This document shows positions 1-13,262 of a DNA stretch of 64,000 bases, piece by piece; the first letter of the stretch is position 1, and each line of letters begins with the position of its first letter. The DNA lies in NCBI GenBank assembly GCA_963854835.1, contig OY978529.1:45330821-45394820 (forward strand), given 5' to 3'. A model generated the notes under the pieces. The model did no database searches and had not been told where the DNA came from. It was given only the letters and a program-made list of their open reading frames with translations. The translations under genes were made by a program, and so were the position numbers. This DNA comes from Megamerina dolium. Its lineage: Eukaryota; Arthropoda; Insecta; Diptera; Megamerinidae.

Positions 1-1360
1 AAAGGGAATAACATCGAATGCACACTTTGGATAAAAAAAAATTAGTTCAAGAAAGAAAAATACCAGAAAAATTGATGACAATTGATATATTCGAATATCT
101 GCTAAACTAAAATCCATTTTAAGGCAATACAAATTTGATATATTCTTTGGTTTGTCAATTCTGTAGATTCGATGTAATTGTTAGAATATATTCTATATAA
201 ATTTTGCTGTTCTTTAGAAAGCTGTACTAAAGCAGATGCATAACAAACAAATTACATTTCGTTCAACTTAGTGAAGAAAGTCAATTAATATAATGAGATT
301 GTTTTGTTACGTAACGTAACGCAGTGCTTGTACGTATATATAGCTAAGTATTGGTTTATGAATATATTGTGTAGAGAGGAAGAAAATGTATGGTAGTAGA
401 AAGAAGTAAACGGTGAATTACACGAAGTAAAGAAGGTATAAGAAAAAGGGGAAAATGCAAGATTTATTGGCCATTAAGATTTGAAAACTTTTTTTTTTTT
501 TGCTTTTGGTGCGCGCACAAAAGATTAACTTCTCTTCATAGCAAAAAGTTATAGTCATTTATTTTAGAGAAACAATTTTCACAACAACAACAACAACAGC
601 AACAGTAATTTAAATTAAATTAAAAATGATAAAGTTTAAAATTAACTAAAAGAAAGACAGGGAAGTAGAATATGAAATTGAATATTCCTTTTAATTTTTT
701 GCAATTTAAGATGTGCACAAGATGTATATAATATAATTTAAATGGCCTTTCTTATATGCTATCTGTGCGTCACTATCTAAGATCAAATATTGAGGTAAAT
801 TTATAGATTTTTGTGATATATTTTAAATCAGAAAATTCCGATAATATTAAAGGCTTGAAAAATGGTCAATAAAGTGATAAATAATTTTCTAAAGGGTTGG
901 AATCTACTCGCAACCATCTGATCGAGGTGACTATACCCTCTCTTACAGGGTATATTAACCAGAGATTTAAAAAAAAGTGCACTCTGTGGTTTCAATCTTC
1001 TAAATTTCAAGTTACTGCTCTCGAATCGTTATTAATATAGACTTCGGAGACCTCCACTTAAATTTTCTGACAAATATTTTCGTAGAATATTTTAGTTTTC
1101 AAATGTTCTACTTAAAAGTACTTTTTGGAATTTTCTTAATAAAAAAAATGTCAAATTTACCAATAAAAAAAGATTGCTATGGGATTAAAATATTCCAAAA
1201 AAATTTTTCTTGTGAAATTCAATTATATGTAGAACACTGATAATAGTAGCTTTGTCAGAAATCGCCTTCAAGACTTTTAACCGCTGTAAAAAAAAGTTCA
1301 GACTGGACTATTATTTTGTTCGACTAAATTGGTTTACCTATTGATTATGGTGGTCTTTAT
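1..1360. other. AT-rich DNA without recognised genes
   Basis: No open frame with recognisable domains is visible on either strand. The stretch has poly(T)/poly(A) runs, a short CAA repeat near 583-600 and nothing I can assign to a repeat family. Intergenic or intronic sequence is the most likely reading. Confidence 0.6.
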
Positions 1361-1369
1361 GTTACATAA

Positions 1370-1500
1370 ATGCTGTTGCACAGTGTTAGCTAACATTTTT
1401 GTCAAGATGTCAATGGCCAGATTGCCAATATGACCTGGTGCTCGACCACAAAATAAAATGATTATGGAATTATTGTGTAATGCTTCTACAACGTCCAGCA
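1370..1500 (-). pseudogene. Possible LINE RNase H fragment
   Basis: On the minus strand one frame reads ...LHNNSIIILFCGRAPGHIGN.AIDILTKM... without a stop. It resembles the C-terminal part of the RNase H domain of Jockey/I/R1-type retrotransposons, where a PGH-x-G-x-x-GN-x-x-AD-x-LA motif holds the last catalytic aspartate and its neighbours. The GN and AD equivalents are offset, so this is old or convergent. No other LINE domain is seen next to it. A chance match is possible. Confidence 0.4.
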
Positions 1501-1515
1501 AGAGAAGCATTCGAT

Positions 1516-3350
1516 TCTTTATGTCACAATTATGCTCTTTTTGTTCTTAACTGTTTATGTATGGAGTATTAAGATGAATTGACTATTAACACAAAGCTAT
1601 GCATTCAATCAGAGCTGTAAAAGAATTGAATAACTCATGATTTAATACACCAATAAATTAAATTTAAAAATTTATTTATTGGATTCACTTTATATTTATG
1701 TCATTTCAGTGTCATATTATATTTTATGTTTTTGGAATACTCACTAAAATGTTTTCGGTCAAAAAAAAAAAAAAAAAAAATCAAATATTTATTCCCTTGA
1801 ACAATAGAATATAATTCCAGTTATTGGACAAAATTTTGCATCAACCTAACATTTCTATACCTACTCATATGTTCGACAATTAATATTGAGTATACATAGG
1901 GTGAATATGAGATGATAATATTTGCGGTTTACATGTAATTATGTGTATGTGAATATTGCATAGGTCGTAATCGCTATCGTCGGTAAAAACCACAAAATGT
2001 GTTCAGCCGGAAATTGTTTAGTAGCGGCGTCAGCTCGAACGTTAAATTCTCTTTGAACAAAAGTACCTATACGGATGTGACTACGGATGACTGCCATAAC
2101 ATTATACCACCAACAATATATTTTTGCAACAATCTCATTTGCAATGAACAGTACTGAGCTAATGACAGCCTCATAGCCTCATATATGGAATAGTTCATCA
2201 TCAAAATAGTGCAACAGTTTTCTGATATAGTCAACAGTGGAATATACACACCTATACAATAAGAACATTTTATACAATAGTTGCCTATACATTAGATTGT
2301 ACCCTATTTTCGAAATTGAAGATATGGAGTATCTCCTTTTCTTCAAATGTTATTTTAGATATAAAAATAAAATACAATTTGCAGGTAATCAATGTAATCG
2401 TCTGCCCTTCAATCATACACAACAAATACGTGTGAACTAAAACAGCGTGGGCTGCTATTTTTAAAAGGTTTTTGTATATTCTGTAATTATAAAATTTTTG
2501 ACAATACCCTTAACCAATTTTCGATTCAAGCCAAATAGTATCCTTAACCTGACCTAACCTAAAACTTGCCAAGGCTGTTTCAAAAAATTATGCAACTCTA
2601 TTCTTCGTCAATACCAGCAAATAGCAAGTAAATATATTTATTGTAAAACCAGAATTATAATGATTTTTCTTTTCTCATGCCCTAAAATGCTATTCACAAA
2701 TTTCGAAGCGCCGTATGACAGTCTGGAACGAAACAAAAAATTTGACCATATTGTCTAAGGTACACGCTATTATATTTAGATGGTAGCATCATTGATATGT
2801 TATTTCACATTGAAATTCGAAAATATAAAATCCTATTAAATTTTCAACACATATGTACAAATAAATTTTTGGTTAGAGATTTTGTGGTTAGCTCTCAACA
2901 TCAGACGATATCTCATCATCAGCCTCACAAGACCATTACCAATAATACAACATTAATACAATACAATGGAAAAAAAAAGAATAAAACAAATCGAAAAAAC
3001 AAAAAACAAAATAATTACGTGTAAAATTAGGCATAACAAATTGTTGCATACTTCCAGGTGCTCGCTATTTATTCAACAATTGGCCACGTATGAATGTAAT
3101 TTTTCATTCATTGGTTGTGCTCGTTTATACGATTATAAATATGTGTAAGTAGGTTATTGTAATTGTTCTTGTTGTCATTTTATAATAAATTTCCATTTTA
3201 ATTGAAATAGCATTTGTGACTGTGATAATTCTGTCGACTGTCTGTTGTACTTGTACTTGTATATGCATTTTTATTATGTATTCCTTTAGGGGAAAACAAT
3301 TAATTAAATATAATAAGTCTCAGTTAAATTAAATGTCCATAGCTGGGAAT
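1516..3350. other. AT-rich DNA, no gene seen
   Basis: Contains a 20-bp poly(A) run at 1761-1780 and scattered A/T homopolymers. Short open frames around 2237-3148 are translations of A-rich sequence with no domain features. Confidence 0.6.
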
Positions 3351-3354
3351 CTCA

Positions 3355-3692
<338 letters not shown>

Positions 3693-3699
3693 GAAAACA

Positions 3700-4855
3700 T
3701 ATGAATTTCTTTGAATTCATATAAATCCTCAACAAAGGCTTTTCCATAGTGTGTAGTTTTGCTATGTAAACACAAAAAGTGACAGCGTTTAAAATATTTA
3801 TAGTTACTCGGGTACACGATACAAATGAGTAAGATGTATACACATGTACACATGACAAGACAAATATGTATTTTGCTTCGTATTTTACATACAATCGAAT
3901 GCATCTTAAATTAAATGAAAAATTGCAATTTTCTATCAGAAAGCACTAAGCATACAAATTGAAGAGGAGTACAGAGGAGTTGTAAATGTACGAAGCACAA
4001 AAGAGATAAACACCAATCTCATCAGTAAACAACTAAAGGCGATTCTTGTTGTTGCATATGAATAGTTGCCTGTATATGTATATGTATAATGGAATAGCAT
4101 TAGCTCAGTAATACGGATAGCATCTACAGCAGCAACATCTTTAGTCACTTGAATAAGCAAATTCACAAGTTCACACACACACAAAACTACACCTGCATAG
4201 TCACTTAACTATTAACACCAATTTGCTTACACGCACGCAAATACGTATAAGCATTCTGATATAAGGATGCTACCTTAGATATGATGTGTTTGTGTTCGCT
4301 CAATTTATCAACTAACAATCGCAACAGTAACAGCAACATGAATTACGTATAATAAAAGCAATGGTGTGATGTACAATTGAAAAAGGAAGCAAAAAGGAAA
4401 ATAGCAATAACAACTGCAACAACATTACATCAACAATAAATTGATAAGATGTTGAGAGTTGAGTATATATAATCGAAGAGAGAAGAATAGAGAGAGAAGA
4501 GTGGAGGGAGGATGACACTCTTCGACACTCCATAACAAGCTTATCGCTTTGATTGTGTCGCCAATTTAAATGCAAATAATAGCAGTAGCATTGGAAAATA
4601 GCAGTAGCAACAAGAAAAGCAACGATAATTGTTTAGCAACATGTAGACACATAACTATGAGTATTCATTCTCATAGCAGCAGCAAATCAAATATAATCCA
4701 CAATTGACCGATGCTCACGTAATATAAGCGGAGACTATTGATTCTATCGATTCGTTTCTTATTCTTCAAATACATAGATAAGAAATAAACTCAAGTACAA
4801 AGTCTCTAGTACAAACTTTTAGTTTGGCTCATCGTATTGATATAACTCGTTCTGT
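3700..4855. other. AT-rich DNA with CA and CAA/CAG-like simple repeats
   Basis: Several short AGCAGTAGCAACA-type runs between 4315 and 4690 and a GAGAGAAGA run near 4475-4510. No coding signal seen. Confidence 0.55.
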
Positions 4856-4859
4856 TTCC

Positions 4860-5377
4860 GGTCTTCGATAAGCAAAGCTATTCGGGAACACGTCTCAAGG
4901 ATAGAATCAGACCATACACTGATTAGCGTCTAATAACCGATTATCTTACGAGACATAAATGATTCAAATATCATATCTACAAAAAGGGACTCTCCTCCGG
5001 AACAGAATGTAGACTGTGCCTGAAGAATGAGGAGATGTCCACTTATGTCCTTTAGGAATGTCTATCCATTCCTTTTGCGAATGTCCGGCTTTGGCCAGAC
5101 TACATCTTAAGCATTTTTAGCTTGGTTTTTCCCCATTATCTTCAATAATCAAAAGGATCTATTCAAATTTTCATGACGAATGTTGAATAGCTTCCAGTGT
5201 CGTAATTGGGCTTTGGGTACTAAAAATCTTGTAATGTCGCAGTGCTCGCAACATTTGCAGTTAGTCCTCAAGGTATATGTACCTTAACAGGATTCAGTCT
5301 GGTTTTCGTATGGTCCACTTGATGAACATGGAATTTCTGCTACTTCCTAGGTCACTCCTCTTTGATTGATTGATTGA
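4860..5377 (+). pseudogene. 3' end of a non-LTR retrotransposon (zinc-knuckle region)
   Basis: The plus-strand translation reads LITDYLTRHK...YHIYKKGLSSGTECRLCLKNEE; after a frameshift it continues IHSFCECPALA. This is the C-terminal cysteine/histidine motif of R1/Jockey-group ORF2 proteins (CxxC near 5008-5019, H and CxC near 5067-5084), preceded by the usual LLTGH-x-x-L-x-x-H-like stretch. Stops and the frameshift show it is dead. The 3' untranslated part runs to a (TTGA)n repeat at about 5362-5377, which may be the element's tail. The reverse transcriptase is missing, so the copy is 5' truncated. Confidence 0.75.
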
Positions 5378-7560
5378 AAAGTAGTGCGGATGGATAAGAT
5401 TTTATAGGGATATCCTATACTAGCCGGGGATTCTACAATATATATTTCAGATCGCAATACTTTTATACCATTAAAATACATTACATGAGCTTTCATACAT
5501 TCCCCTATTATTTTTTAAATATTGTTTTAAAAAATGTATATTAATTAATATTTGTACAAATTTTGTTCTTGTGTACGTATGCGTTCAGTTTTTTTTTTCA
5601 AGATGATAATGTAAACACAATAAACACTTCATAAAGTATTCACGTTGTAATCAAGTGAGGTAATCGTTGTTTGCTATCAAAATATTAGCAAGATGTGGAC
5701 GAAAAACTCATCTTCATTGCTTGCTTACTTAAGTTGTAAAGTATTTTATGCAGGTATATGTTTCTTTTTATTCTTCTTCGTTTTTTTTTTTAAACTTAAA
5801 TATGATACTTAACTCATTACTGCCCGTGAAGAAATGTTATTCGAATTTCTTGTTCATATTTCATATTTTCAAGTTATTTGGTGTCAAAGAGATCAAAATT
5901 TGGGAACAAGTGCGGTGTATAGAGGCTATTTTTGTGAATATAAAAATCCAAAAATCGTTTGTCGCTATCACTCATGTAAGGCGTGGCTCAAGGTCAAAGT
6001 TCATGCAGGTATTTCGATCGAAAGCCATCCATATTGAAAAAAATTTCATGAAATATCAACTTCCAAAAAAATATTAAAAATATATAAGCATTTTCTAAAA
6101 ATATGTTTTATATACCATTGAAAAGCTAATTGCATGGCCTTGAATATGGTTTGAAATTTGTTATAGGTCAATAGTGATAATTTTGGAAAAAAATCAGTTT
6201 TTGGAAAAAAAAAATTTTTTAATTTTTTATTATTCATCATAACTTTTAAAATATTTAAAATAGGCTATAAAAGTTATATATCACTGAAAAGATATTAAAA
6301 AGACAATTTTTGATTTTTTATATTAACAAAAATAGGCTCTATAGGGAAAAAAAATTATTTTTTTCCTTTAAATGGGCTATTCTGCATTTATGCCAAAATT
6401 TGTCCTCACCTGTAATTTGGGATGTTTATGAGATTGACAATTAGGTGTGCAATACATAGGTTGCTAAACCTTATTTGACATATGATCCTAAATGCTCGAT
6501 TTCATAAAAGTTCAAAGTGATGTACATACATAGTAGGTAGAAAGCGAATATACTGGGTTAAGCTGATGTGATTGCAAACGTTTTCTTAAAGATATTTTCT
6601 ATACACATTTGTATCGTACTTATGCAAATGTAAAAGAGTTTTTAAACCTATTTATATGCTTAAAGGAGAATAGCATGTTATAAATAAGTGGTTTTATTTT
6701 TTCTGTACATCAAAGCATACGCAAAGTGGCAACACTCCCCAGTATTATTGCGTGCATCCGCTTATGGAAGCTTTCGTCTAAATATCATACTCTTATTCAG
6801 TGTGAATGCAAATATATGCATTACCACACAACAGTACCCACATAATGAAAATTGTTTTTCTGTAGTGATGTTGACGTGTCAGTGGTCGTCCCACTTATCA
6901 TTCATCTACGTTCTGTGATTATCACTTTTGTCACCTTTTGTACGTTTTTATCTCACCTCATACAAAAGAGATGTTTCGCTGAATTTTCCAACCAAACCAA
7001 AGAGTAAATATCGACATACACATTTACTGATTTTGGTTTCTTTTATTTTTCATACTTTACACTTTACTTTCTACTCTTAAAAGAAATGCAAGTGTCTTAA
7101 GGAATTAATTGTTTGTTAATTCTCTCGTGTTTACTAAAGATACTGTTATTGAATAGCTAGCTATACACTGTGTTTTCTACTATTAATATCACCTGCTTGT
7201 TTTACTGTCTGTGAATTATTAATCAGAGCACACAAAAAAATAAGTTGCATCGTTTTGAGCCAAGTATGTTGTCACAAGAAAATTGCTTATCTTTGTTTCT
7301 TATCAAAGATTTCTTAAGGCTGATAGTATCCATTCATGTCATCTCGATCATATCAGATATATATCACAAAGTGGTTTAATATGTCTAATGGTATTCAAAT
7401 TAAGAATATTACAGTAAGAGTATGGCAATTGCTTTAATATGTATCCAAAGAAATTTAATTTCATCTAATGCATTTGTACCCTTTTCATTTATTCATCTAA
7501 TCACCAGAAATATGCTTAGATATACATATATAAGTGTGCAATATACCCATATACCCATGT
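5378..7560. other. AT-rich DNA, no assignable gene
   Basis: A 109-codon frame at 5748-6077 and smaller ones have no recognisable domain and lie in A/T-biased sequence. The stretch 5830-6430 has longer mixed-base text and may be a decayed transposon, but I cannot place it. Confidence 0.5.
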
Positions 7561-7566
7561 CGACTA

Positions 7567-8730
7567 CATGGATTGAAAAGTCCTGAGATTTTTAATGGTA
7601 ACAATCCTTTTTGGGCAAAGTTATATTTATTTCTCAACATAATTGCCTTCGTAGTACGAAAGGTCCAAGCCTTCGAAATACGCTTTGGATTCCGCGATGA
7701 CTTCTTCATTCGATCTGAACCTCTTCCCCCGGAGCCACCGTTTAAGAATAGATAATAGTCGCCGGAAGTCAAGTCTGGAGAATATGATGGGTAAGCAACC
7801 AATTCTAATTGTAATTGGTCCAATTTGGCCATCGCATTCAAAGACGTGTATGCCGGTGCATTATCATTATGTTACAGAACTTTTTCCTTCACACTATGAG
7901 GCGAACAATAGTTTGTTCAATAATGGTACATAATACTCTGCTGTGATTGTTCTTCCCTTCTGCAGATAATTGATGAAGATTATGCCATGTGTATTCTAAG
8001 GAACGGGGGCCAAAACCTTCCCTGTCGAGCATTGTTCCTTTGGTCGGCTTTGGTGGCTTTCAAGCCACTCTATAGACTGTTTGGTGGTATGATAATAGAC
8101 CATATGATGGTATGATAGTAATCCATTGTCACAAAACGTCGAAAAAAGTCTGCTCAATTGCGCTGTAACAACGCTAAGCCGACGTTTTTGGCCTACGCTC
8201 AGCACACGCGGCTTTTTCATCTCCAAAACATCGTGCGAAATGTATCTCACTCATTTTTTTGAGATGCTCATGGCCTCAGCTAACTTACATAATTTTACTT
8301 TTTGATCACTCAAAACAATTCGATGCACTTGCTTGATGATTTCCACATTCATGGGCGTTTTTGGCCTTCCAGAGCGAGGTATGCCTTTGGTGCTGGTTCG
8401 ACTCTTTTTATATTCACTAAACCGCCGATAAATGGTTGCTATCGAATGTGTAGATATGGGATAACATTTCTGCAACTATTGCAACGATTTTTCGGAAGTC
8501 TTTCTCATCAAAAAACAATGTTTGATCACGATGCAATGCCCTCCTGTTTTTCCATTATTTTTACTACTGTGTAGGTAGCATCATTCAAACGACTTTAGCT
8601 GGGAAACGAATAAAAGAATTATCATGAAAATTTATACATAAACTAGTGACAGATTAGTTTCTCACAATGGGTCATAAATATTTTCTATGGAATCCATATT
8701 TAGAAAAATCTCATGACTTTTCAGCCCATG
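7567..8730 (-). mobile_element. mariner element with both TIRs, 1164 bp
   Basis: The ends form imperfect terminal inverted repeats of about 27 bp. The left starts CATGGATTGAAAAGTCCTGA and the reverse complement of the right starts CATGGGCTGAAAAGTCATGA. Each end is flanked by TA (7565-7566 and 8731-8732), the dinucleotide duplicated by mariner insertion. The interior codes on the minus strand for a broken mariner transposase. Length is near the usual 1.3 kb of the family, so internal loss is modest. Confidence 0.9.
7590..8560 (-). pseudogene. mariner transposase (DD34D), broken
   Basis: Minus-strand pieces in order: a SGRPK motif and helix-turn-helix region (8251-8475), a block with TKQSIEWLESH...STGKV (7996-8250), and a C-terminal block with DNAPAYT...YSPDLTSGDYYLF (about 7700-7880). 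The two last aspartates are separated by 34 residues, as in the DD34D mariner group. A stop just before the HNDNAPA motif, a stop after the first block and frame changes make it non-functional. The block order and TIRs leave little doubt about the family; the subfamily is not assigned. Confidence 0.88.
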
Positions 8731-8734
8731 TAGT

Positions 8735-10370
8735 ATTGCATTTGTTAGTGATAGAGTCATACACCCACACATATTATCTCCTGCCGGGGCAACCGTTCTG
8801 TTGCATTCATTCTCATTCATATGCTGTTGGTGCACATGTCCATTGGCAATTTCTTAATTTTACAAATGTAACTACTACCGCTTACCAGTCATTATGAACA
8901 TTGACTTCCAACGTGCGGCCAAATTCGTCTCTTCAAATTTTTTGTTGCAGGTCATGCATTGTCATTCATCTTCTGGTTTAGATGTGACTCCTCTGTAACA
9001 ACAATATTATTAATCTACTTTATTTTTAATTCTACTCTATACTTCTCCTCTTCATCTTCTTATTATGCTGTACTGATACTGAATGGTATCACTCTTCAAA
9101 CTATTTTCATTATGGTGTTCTAGCATTCCGTTTCTTTGTTTTTTTTATTCCTTCTTTTTCACCTACAATTTTTGCCTGTTCTTGTCATTTCTGCTTATTT
9201 GTTACCGGAAGTATTTGGCAAAGCCTCAAATTAGTGTACCAAGTGGCCAAGCCAATGGCATTTGATCAGGTGGAAAAATTGCAATGTCATGCAAGTGTAG
9301 CTGTTTCGAGACTGCTATAGATTTATTCTACTTTATACTACATACCATAGTTTAGTTGCAATGTAAGAATTTACAGAGAGCACCATCAATGTCTCGTTAA
9401 AGGAGATATAAGAGTAAGTATTTAGTAGATGAGTATATATGGAGTGTGTATTTACTATGTGTGATTACTCGAGCGCAAAGGTAAATTCCCAGTCCAAGAG
9501 TACTATACACAGTGCTACTAACTATATAACACATTCCAACACTCAAGCAGATGTAAAAATAAAGAATGGATAGGAAACGTAAAGCAAGATTAAAATTGAA
9601 AACGAAAAGAACAAAAAATAGATAGGGTATTTAAAAAAAATTTCTAACATAAAGTCTCATTTGAGCGGAAAATCACAAGTTGCAGTTCAATTTAGGAATA
9701 CAAATAGTAGCATGTAGTTTCCCATTAATAGTTTGAGACATAGTATACTTTACTTCACAATATGTAGCAGACAAAAAAAAAAAAAAAAAAAAAAATAGAA
9801 CAAAAATACTAAAAAACAAAAAAAAAAACAAAACAAACAGTCCTAATTTTGGAGGTTTAACATTCTACAACGAGCATTGCTCGAAAAGTTACTTGTGCTC
9901 CCGTATTCGAGCCGGTTTTTTGAATTGAATGACAACTATGAATGCAATTTCCTATGAGCTTTATATTTATAAACAATCCCAAAAAATACTTGCTAAATAT
10001 TCACCATTTGGCCAATCTAAATTTATGTAGTTAATGAAATTAGAAATAAATACAATAGTCCGTAGTTATTGTCAAAGTCAGAATCATCTTAATGTTAGAA
10101 TTTTTTTATGAAAAATATAAAAAACAAGTCGTTTCTAATTTTGAGGTTTGTATGTTCCTTGGAGATAACTTTGCTAAATTTAGCAGACGTTGAAGTGGAT
10201 TCAATTGCCTTACAAAATTATTTCCAGCCTTATGAGTTTACACATTCTTACCCTTACAGCATTTGTTAAATCGTTTAGATGTTCCATTCCAGTGGTCCAA
10301 CAACTTTTCATTTCACCATTGCGGAAAGGATTTCGTGAGCTCGTTTACTTATATTGAGTTTTGCCTTAGG
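8735..10370. other. AT-rich DNA, no gene seen
   Basis: Includes a 23-bp poly(A) run at 9773-9795 followed by A/C-rich text. Open frames here are T-rich and low in complexity. Confidence 0.55.
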
Positions 10371-10371
10371 T

Positions 10372-11225
10372 AAGGGGGAAAAGGGTTAACCATTATTTTT
10401 TTCAAATTTTTTTTAATGAATGCATAATATCTCAAGAATGTTGTGTCTATTTTTATACCTATCGGATTTTTGTACCTACCTGACTCCATGAAGCTGAAAA
10501 ACAAACAAGAGAAGACAGGATTCATCGTAGACAAGAGCAAAAAGATGCTTTAGACATCATGGATGATTGCAACATCCTTTATGGACCTGTCATCGATAAT
10601 TCAGTGTGAGATAAGCCGATAGAACTCGCTTGTGAACGTTTCATCCCAAATTTTTTAGTGTTCAATACTTAAAAGCGGTTTTTCCCACAACTCACGTTTT
10701 CAAAGGCGGTGTCCCTTATAATTTCAAAACTTCTGCACCGATCGCTTTGAAATTTTGAACACTATTTCTGTACACAATTTAAGAGGTATCGCTAGAGAAA
10801 TTTAAAATGTTAAAATTTGTTAAAATTCTTCATTTTACAAAAATAAATTATCCGATTTTTTCGTAAAAAAATCTCGTTTTTTCCGTCAAAGTGTTCCCAA
10901 AAAGTGAAAAATTGAAATTTCGAAAAACATCTCAGCGTTAACTGTACAAAGCGATTATCTCAGTATATAATTTCGATTTTTTGATTTCAGATGATCCAGC
11001 ACCGATTTATGAGGGACACCGCAATTCAACCTTTTTCCGAGATGCTCCAGAATAGTTGCTGCCATTGCCGTATTTTAATATTTCTCCATAAAAATTTTAC
11101 ACAATATTCTTCAAATGTCATACTATAATGTACCATTAGTTTTAATAAATAGATTTTAACTGTTTCATAAAAAACAAAATCACAAAAAAGTGTTTTATTT
11201 TCACGAATTAACCCTATTCCCCCTT
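10372..11225. mobile_element. Unclassified element bounded by 18-bp inverted repeats
   Basis: AAGGGGGAAAAGGGTTAA at 10372-10389 is matched, with one difference, by the reverse complement of 11208-11225. The span is 854 bp and has no recognisable protein. A second inverted pair, GCGGTGTCCCTTATAA at 10706-10721 and its reverse complement at 11007-11022 (one mismatch), lies inside. It is probably a non-autonomous DNA transposon, possibly two nested ones. I cannot identify a clear target duplication. The GGGTTAA motif recalls piggyBac TTAA sites, but the orientation does not fit a standard piggyBac end. Confidence 0.6.
10706..11022. repeat. Inner inverted-repeat unit, 317 bp
   Basis: A 16-bp inverted repeat (15/16 matching) encloses A/T-rich non-coding sequence. 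Its centre is offset by about 65 bp from the centre of the outer pair, so it is not simply an extension of the outer inverted repeats. It may be a separate MITE-like insertion or a subterminal structure. Confidence 0.55.
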
Positions 11226-11229
11226 TAAG

Positions 11230-13050
11230 CTGGTAAAAAATTAATCTTTTTTAGTTCTTGGGTCTCTTAAGGAGTTTGGTTGATTTGCAGTTAGATTAGA
11301 AAAGGTGAAAATGGGCGTACTACCTCTATCACATACTGTTAGATTAGAATCATTAATGAAACAAAAAAAAAAAACCCCTTCTCGATCAGTATCCTCTGAA
11401 CTTCCCCAAAGTGAGACCCTCACATTAGCCTCTCCATCTTACCCGTTGTTTTTGCATGGTACCGGTACCTTGTTTAGCCATGTTCTTTTACCAATCTTTC
11501 AGGCTCTTTATTGACAAACTTGCCAAGTATGTAAAGCGTCCTCTAACACTTATTTTTCTTAGTGATAGCCTTAGATTTAGGTCTTGTCTTGTTTTTCTGT
11601 TGTTGTCTTATTGTCTGGCCACTAAGGCTGATGTACATAGATATTGGATGTAATACTGAGCTCCCTGATTTTCCTAACTTTTTTTTAATTTCGTGATAAT
11701 TTTTTGTTCCTATTAGTTTTAGGGGAACAAGGTCGTCTGCAGCATAGCTACCGATATCCTAGAAAACCTAAATTTATACCCGAGAGTAATACGCAGCGCA
11801 TGTAATCTTCAATATCAAGCTGTAGCTATTTCGTTTTCATTGTTGTAAACAGTATGAGCATCAAAGACATCACTAGTAAGCAACAAATATAAATGAAACT
11901 ATTAAAACGATAGTGAATTGCTTTATTGTTAATGGTGTTGTGTTGTTGCGACAAATAATATTGCAAATAGACATAAGCAATACTTGTATTTTGCACAAAG
12001 ACAACTGTCCTTCACCTAGATTTTTTGTTGGTAGTTGAATGCAATACCGTTGTGCAAACACACACACATTTAAGAACGCAATTGCGCATCCACAAGCGTC
12101 AAAATTTACGTATATAGAATGTGGAAAATACTAAAAAAAAAGGAAGCAATAATAATAATAAATAAATATTATCTAGAGCAAAATGAGCGTCTTATATATT
12201 TATACTTGTATATTGTATAAGAACTCTAATACTCTATAGAAGAGTGTCCGATTTTGCGATTAGTATTTTTGGTAATGACGTAATTAGGTGATAATAAGAT
12301 AATAATAGTATGAGGGGTAAAATGTAAGGCTGATCTGTATGTATTACGAAGATTTACCTTACAAATATTTTTCTGGAATAGAAATACTTTCTATCTCCAC
12401 ACCTCCTCATCTCAATTTTAATTATAACACTATCCAAAATCAACTAGCTGTCGGATATAAAGCGACCACTGCGGTCTTAGATCCGTACAGATTTACTTGG
12501 AGACGATAAAGCATTTCAGCTACCTCTACACATTCTTCTTTCTATGACTTTTATACTTCCATCATTGCATAAGTGAATGGCTCGTTGAAATGAGTATACG
12601 TCTAAAGAATGTACGCAAGTACGTCATGTTTGTTACTTTCTTTTATTTGGTGTTATTATTTTTAGTAATATTATTATTTTCACTCGCATTTTTTTTTTGT
12701 TTACTTGCTACACCGTAAAGTTGAATATGTGCATATTTGTGCGTTTGAAATGAATTCAAAGAAAAAATAATTTTATAATAATGAAAATTATTTAGAAAAG
12801 GCAAAGAGACGCTCATACATAAATACGTATATGCGCGCAAAAAGTAATATAAACACTAAAAAGTGGGTCATTGAAAATTGAGAGGACAAGAAATAGGGGA
12901 TGGAACATGTTCATAAAACAATATGAAATAGAAAAGGAACAAAAGTATACAGTGAGCCAAATGAAAGATGTATAACAACAATAGTGGCTACAAGTATTGT
13001 GCGCAAATGACAATACGCTATATTATGAGCTAGGTAGTTGTATGTATTTA
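11230..13050. other. AT-rich DNA, no gene seen
   Basis: Open frames of 60-69 codons at 11241-11653 overlap on both strands and show no domain. Otherwise simple A/T-rich text with AAT repeats near 12145. Confidence 0.5.
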
Positions 13051-13055
13051 CCCAG

Positions 13056-13262
13056 CGGGATATTGGGACCTACTCATATTAGCCACTTCTTAATGGCAGA
13101 ACTCATGTGACATGAAGCTTGTTGATAGAGTTATTTTATAAGCGTTTTCATGGAACGATAACAAATTTCTTGCCGATAGGTGGGCACTGTTCGAAAGAAT
13201 TTTTTTTTTTATGTCAACGTTGAAGAGTCAGCCGGAGATTAAAACCACGACTTATGGCCTAA
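13056..13262 (-). mobile_element. Diverged SINE fragment (same family as 16970-17338)
   Basis: Read on the plus strand, the order GGACCTACT...TTAGCC...GGCAGAAC...GTGACAT...TTTTCATGG...CTTGCCGATAGGTGGGCACTGTTCGAA...CAGCCGG.GATT follows the same landmarks as the reverse of the intact SINE copies, with many substitutions and small gaps. It lacks the A-box head and the 3' tail. This is the oldest of the five copies in the window. Confidence 0.7.

Noticed and set aside
5748..6077. 109-codon open frame
   Set aside because: No recognisable motif, and overlapping frames are also open in this AT-rich text.
10372..11225. piggyBac element, because of the TTAACCC motif
   Set aside because: The motif faces the wrong way for the bounded segment, and no DDD transposase or TTAA-flanked ends could be shown.
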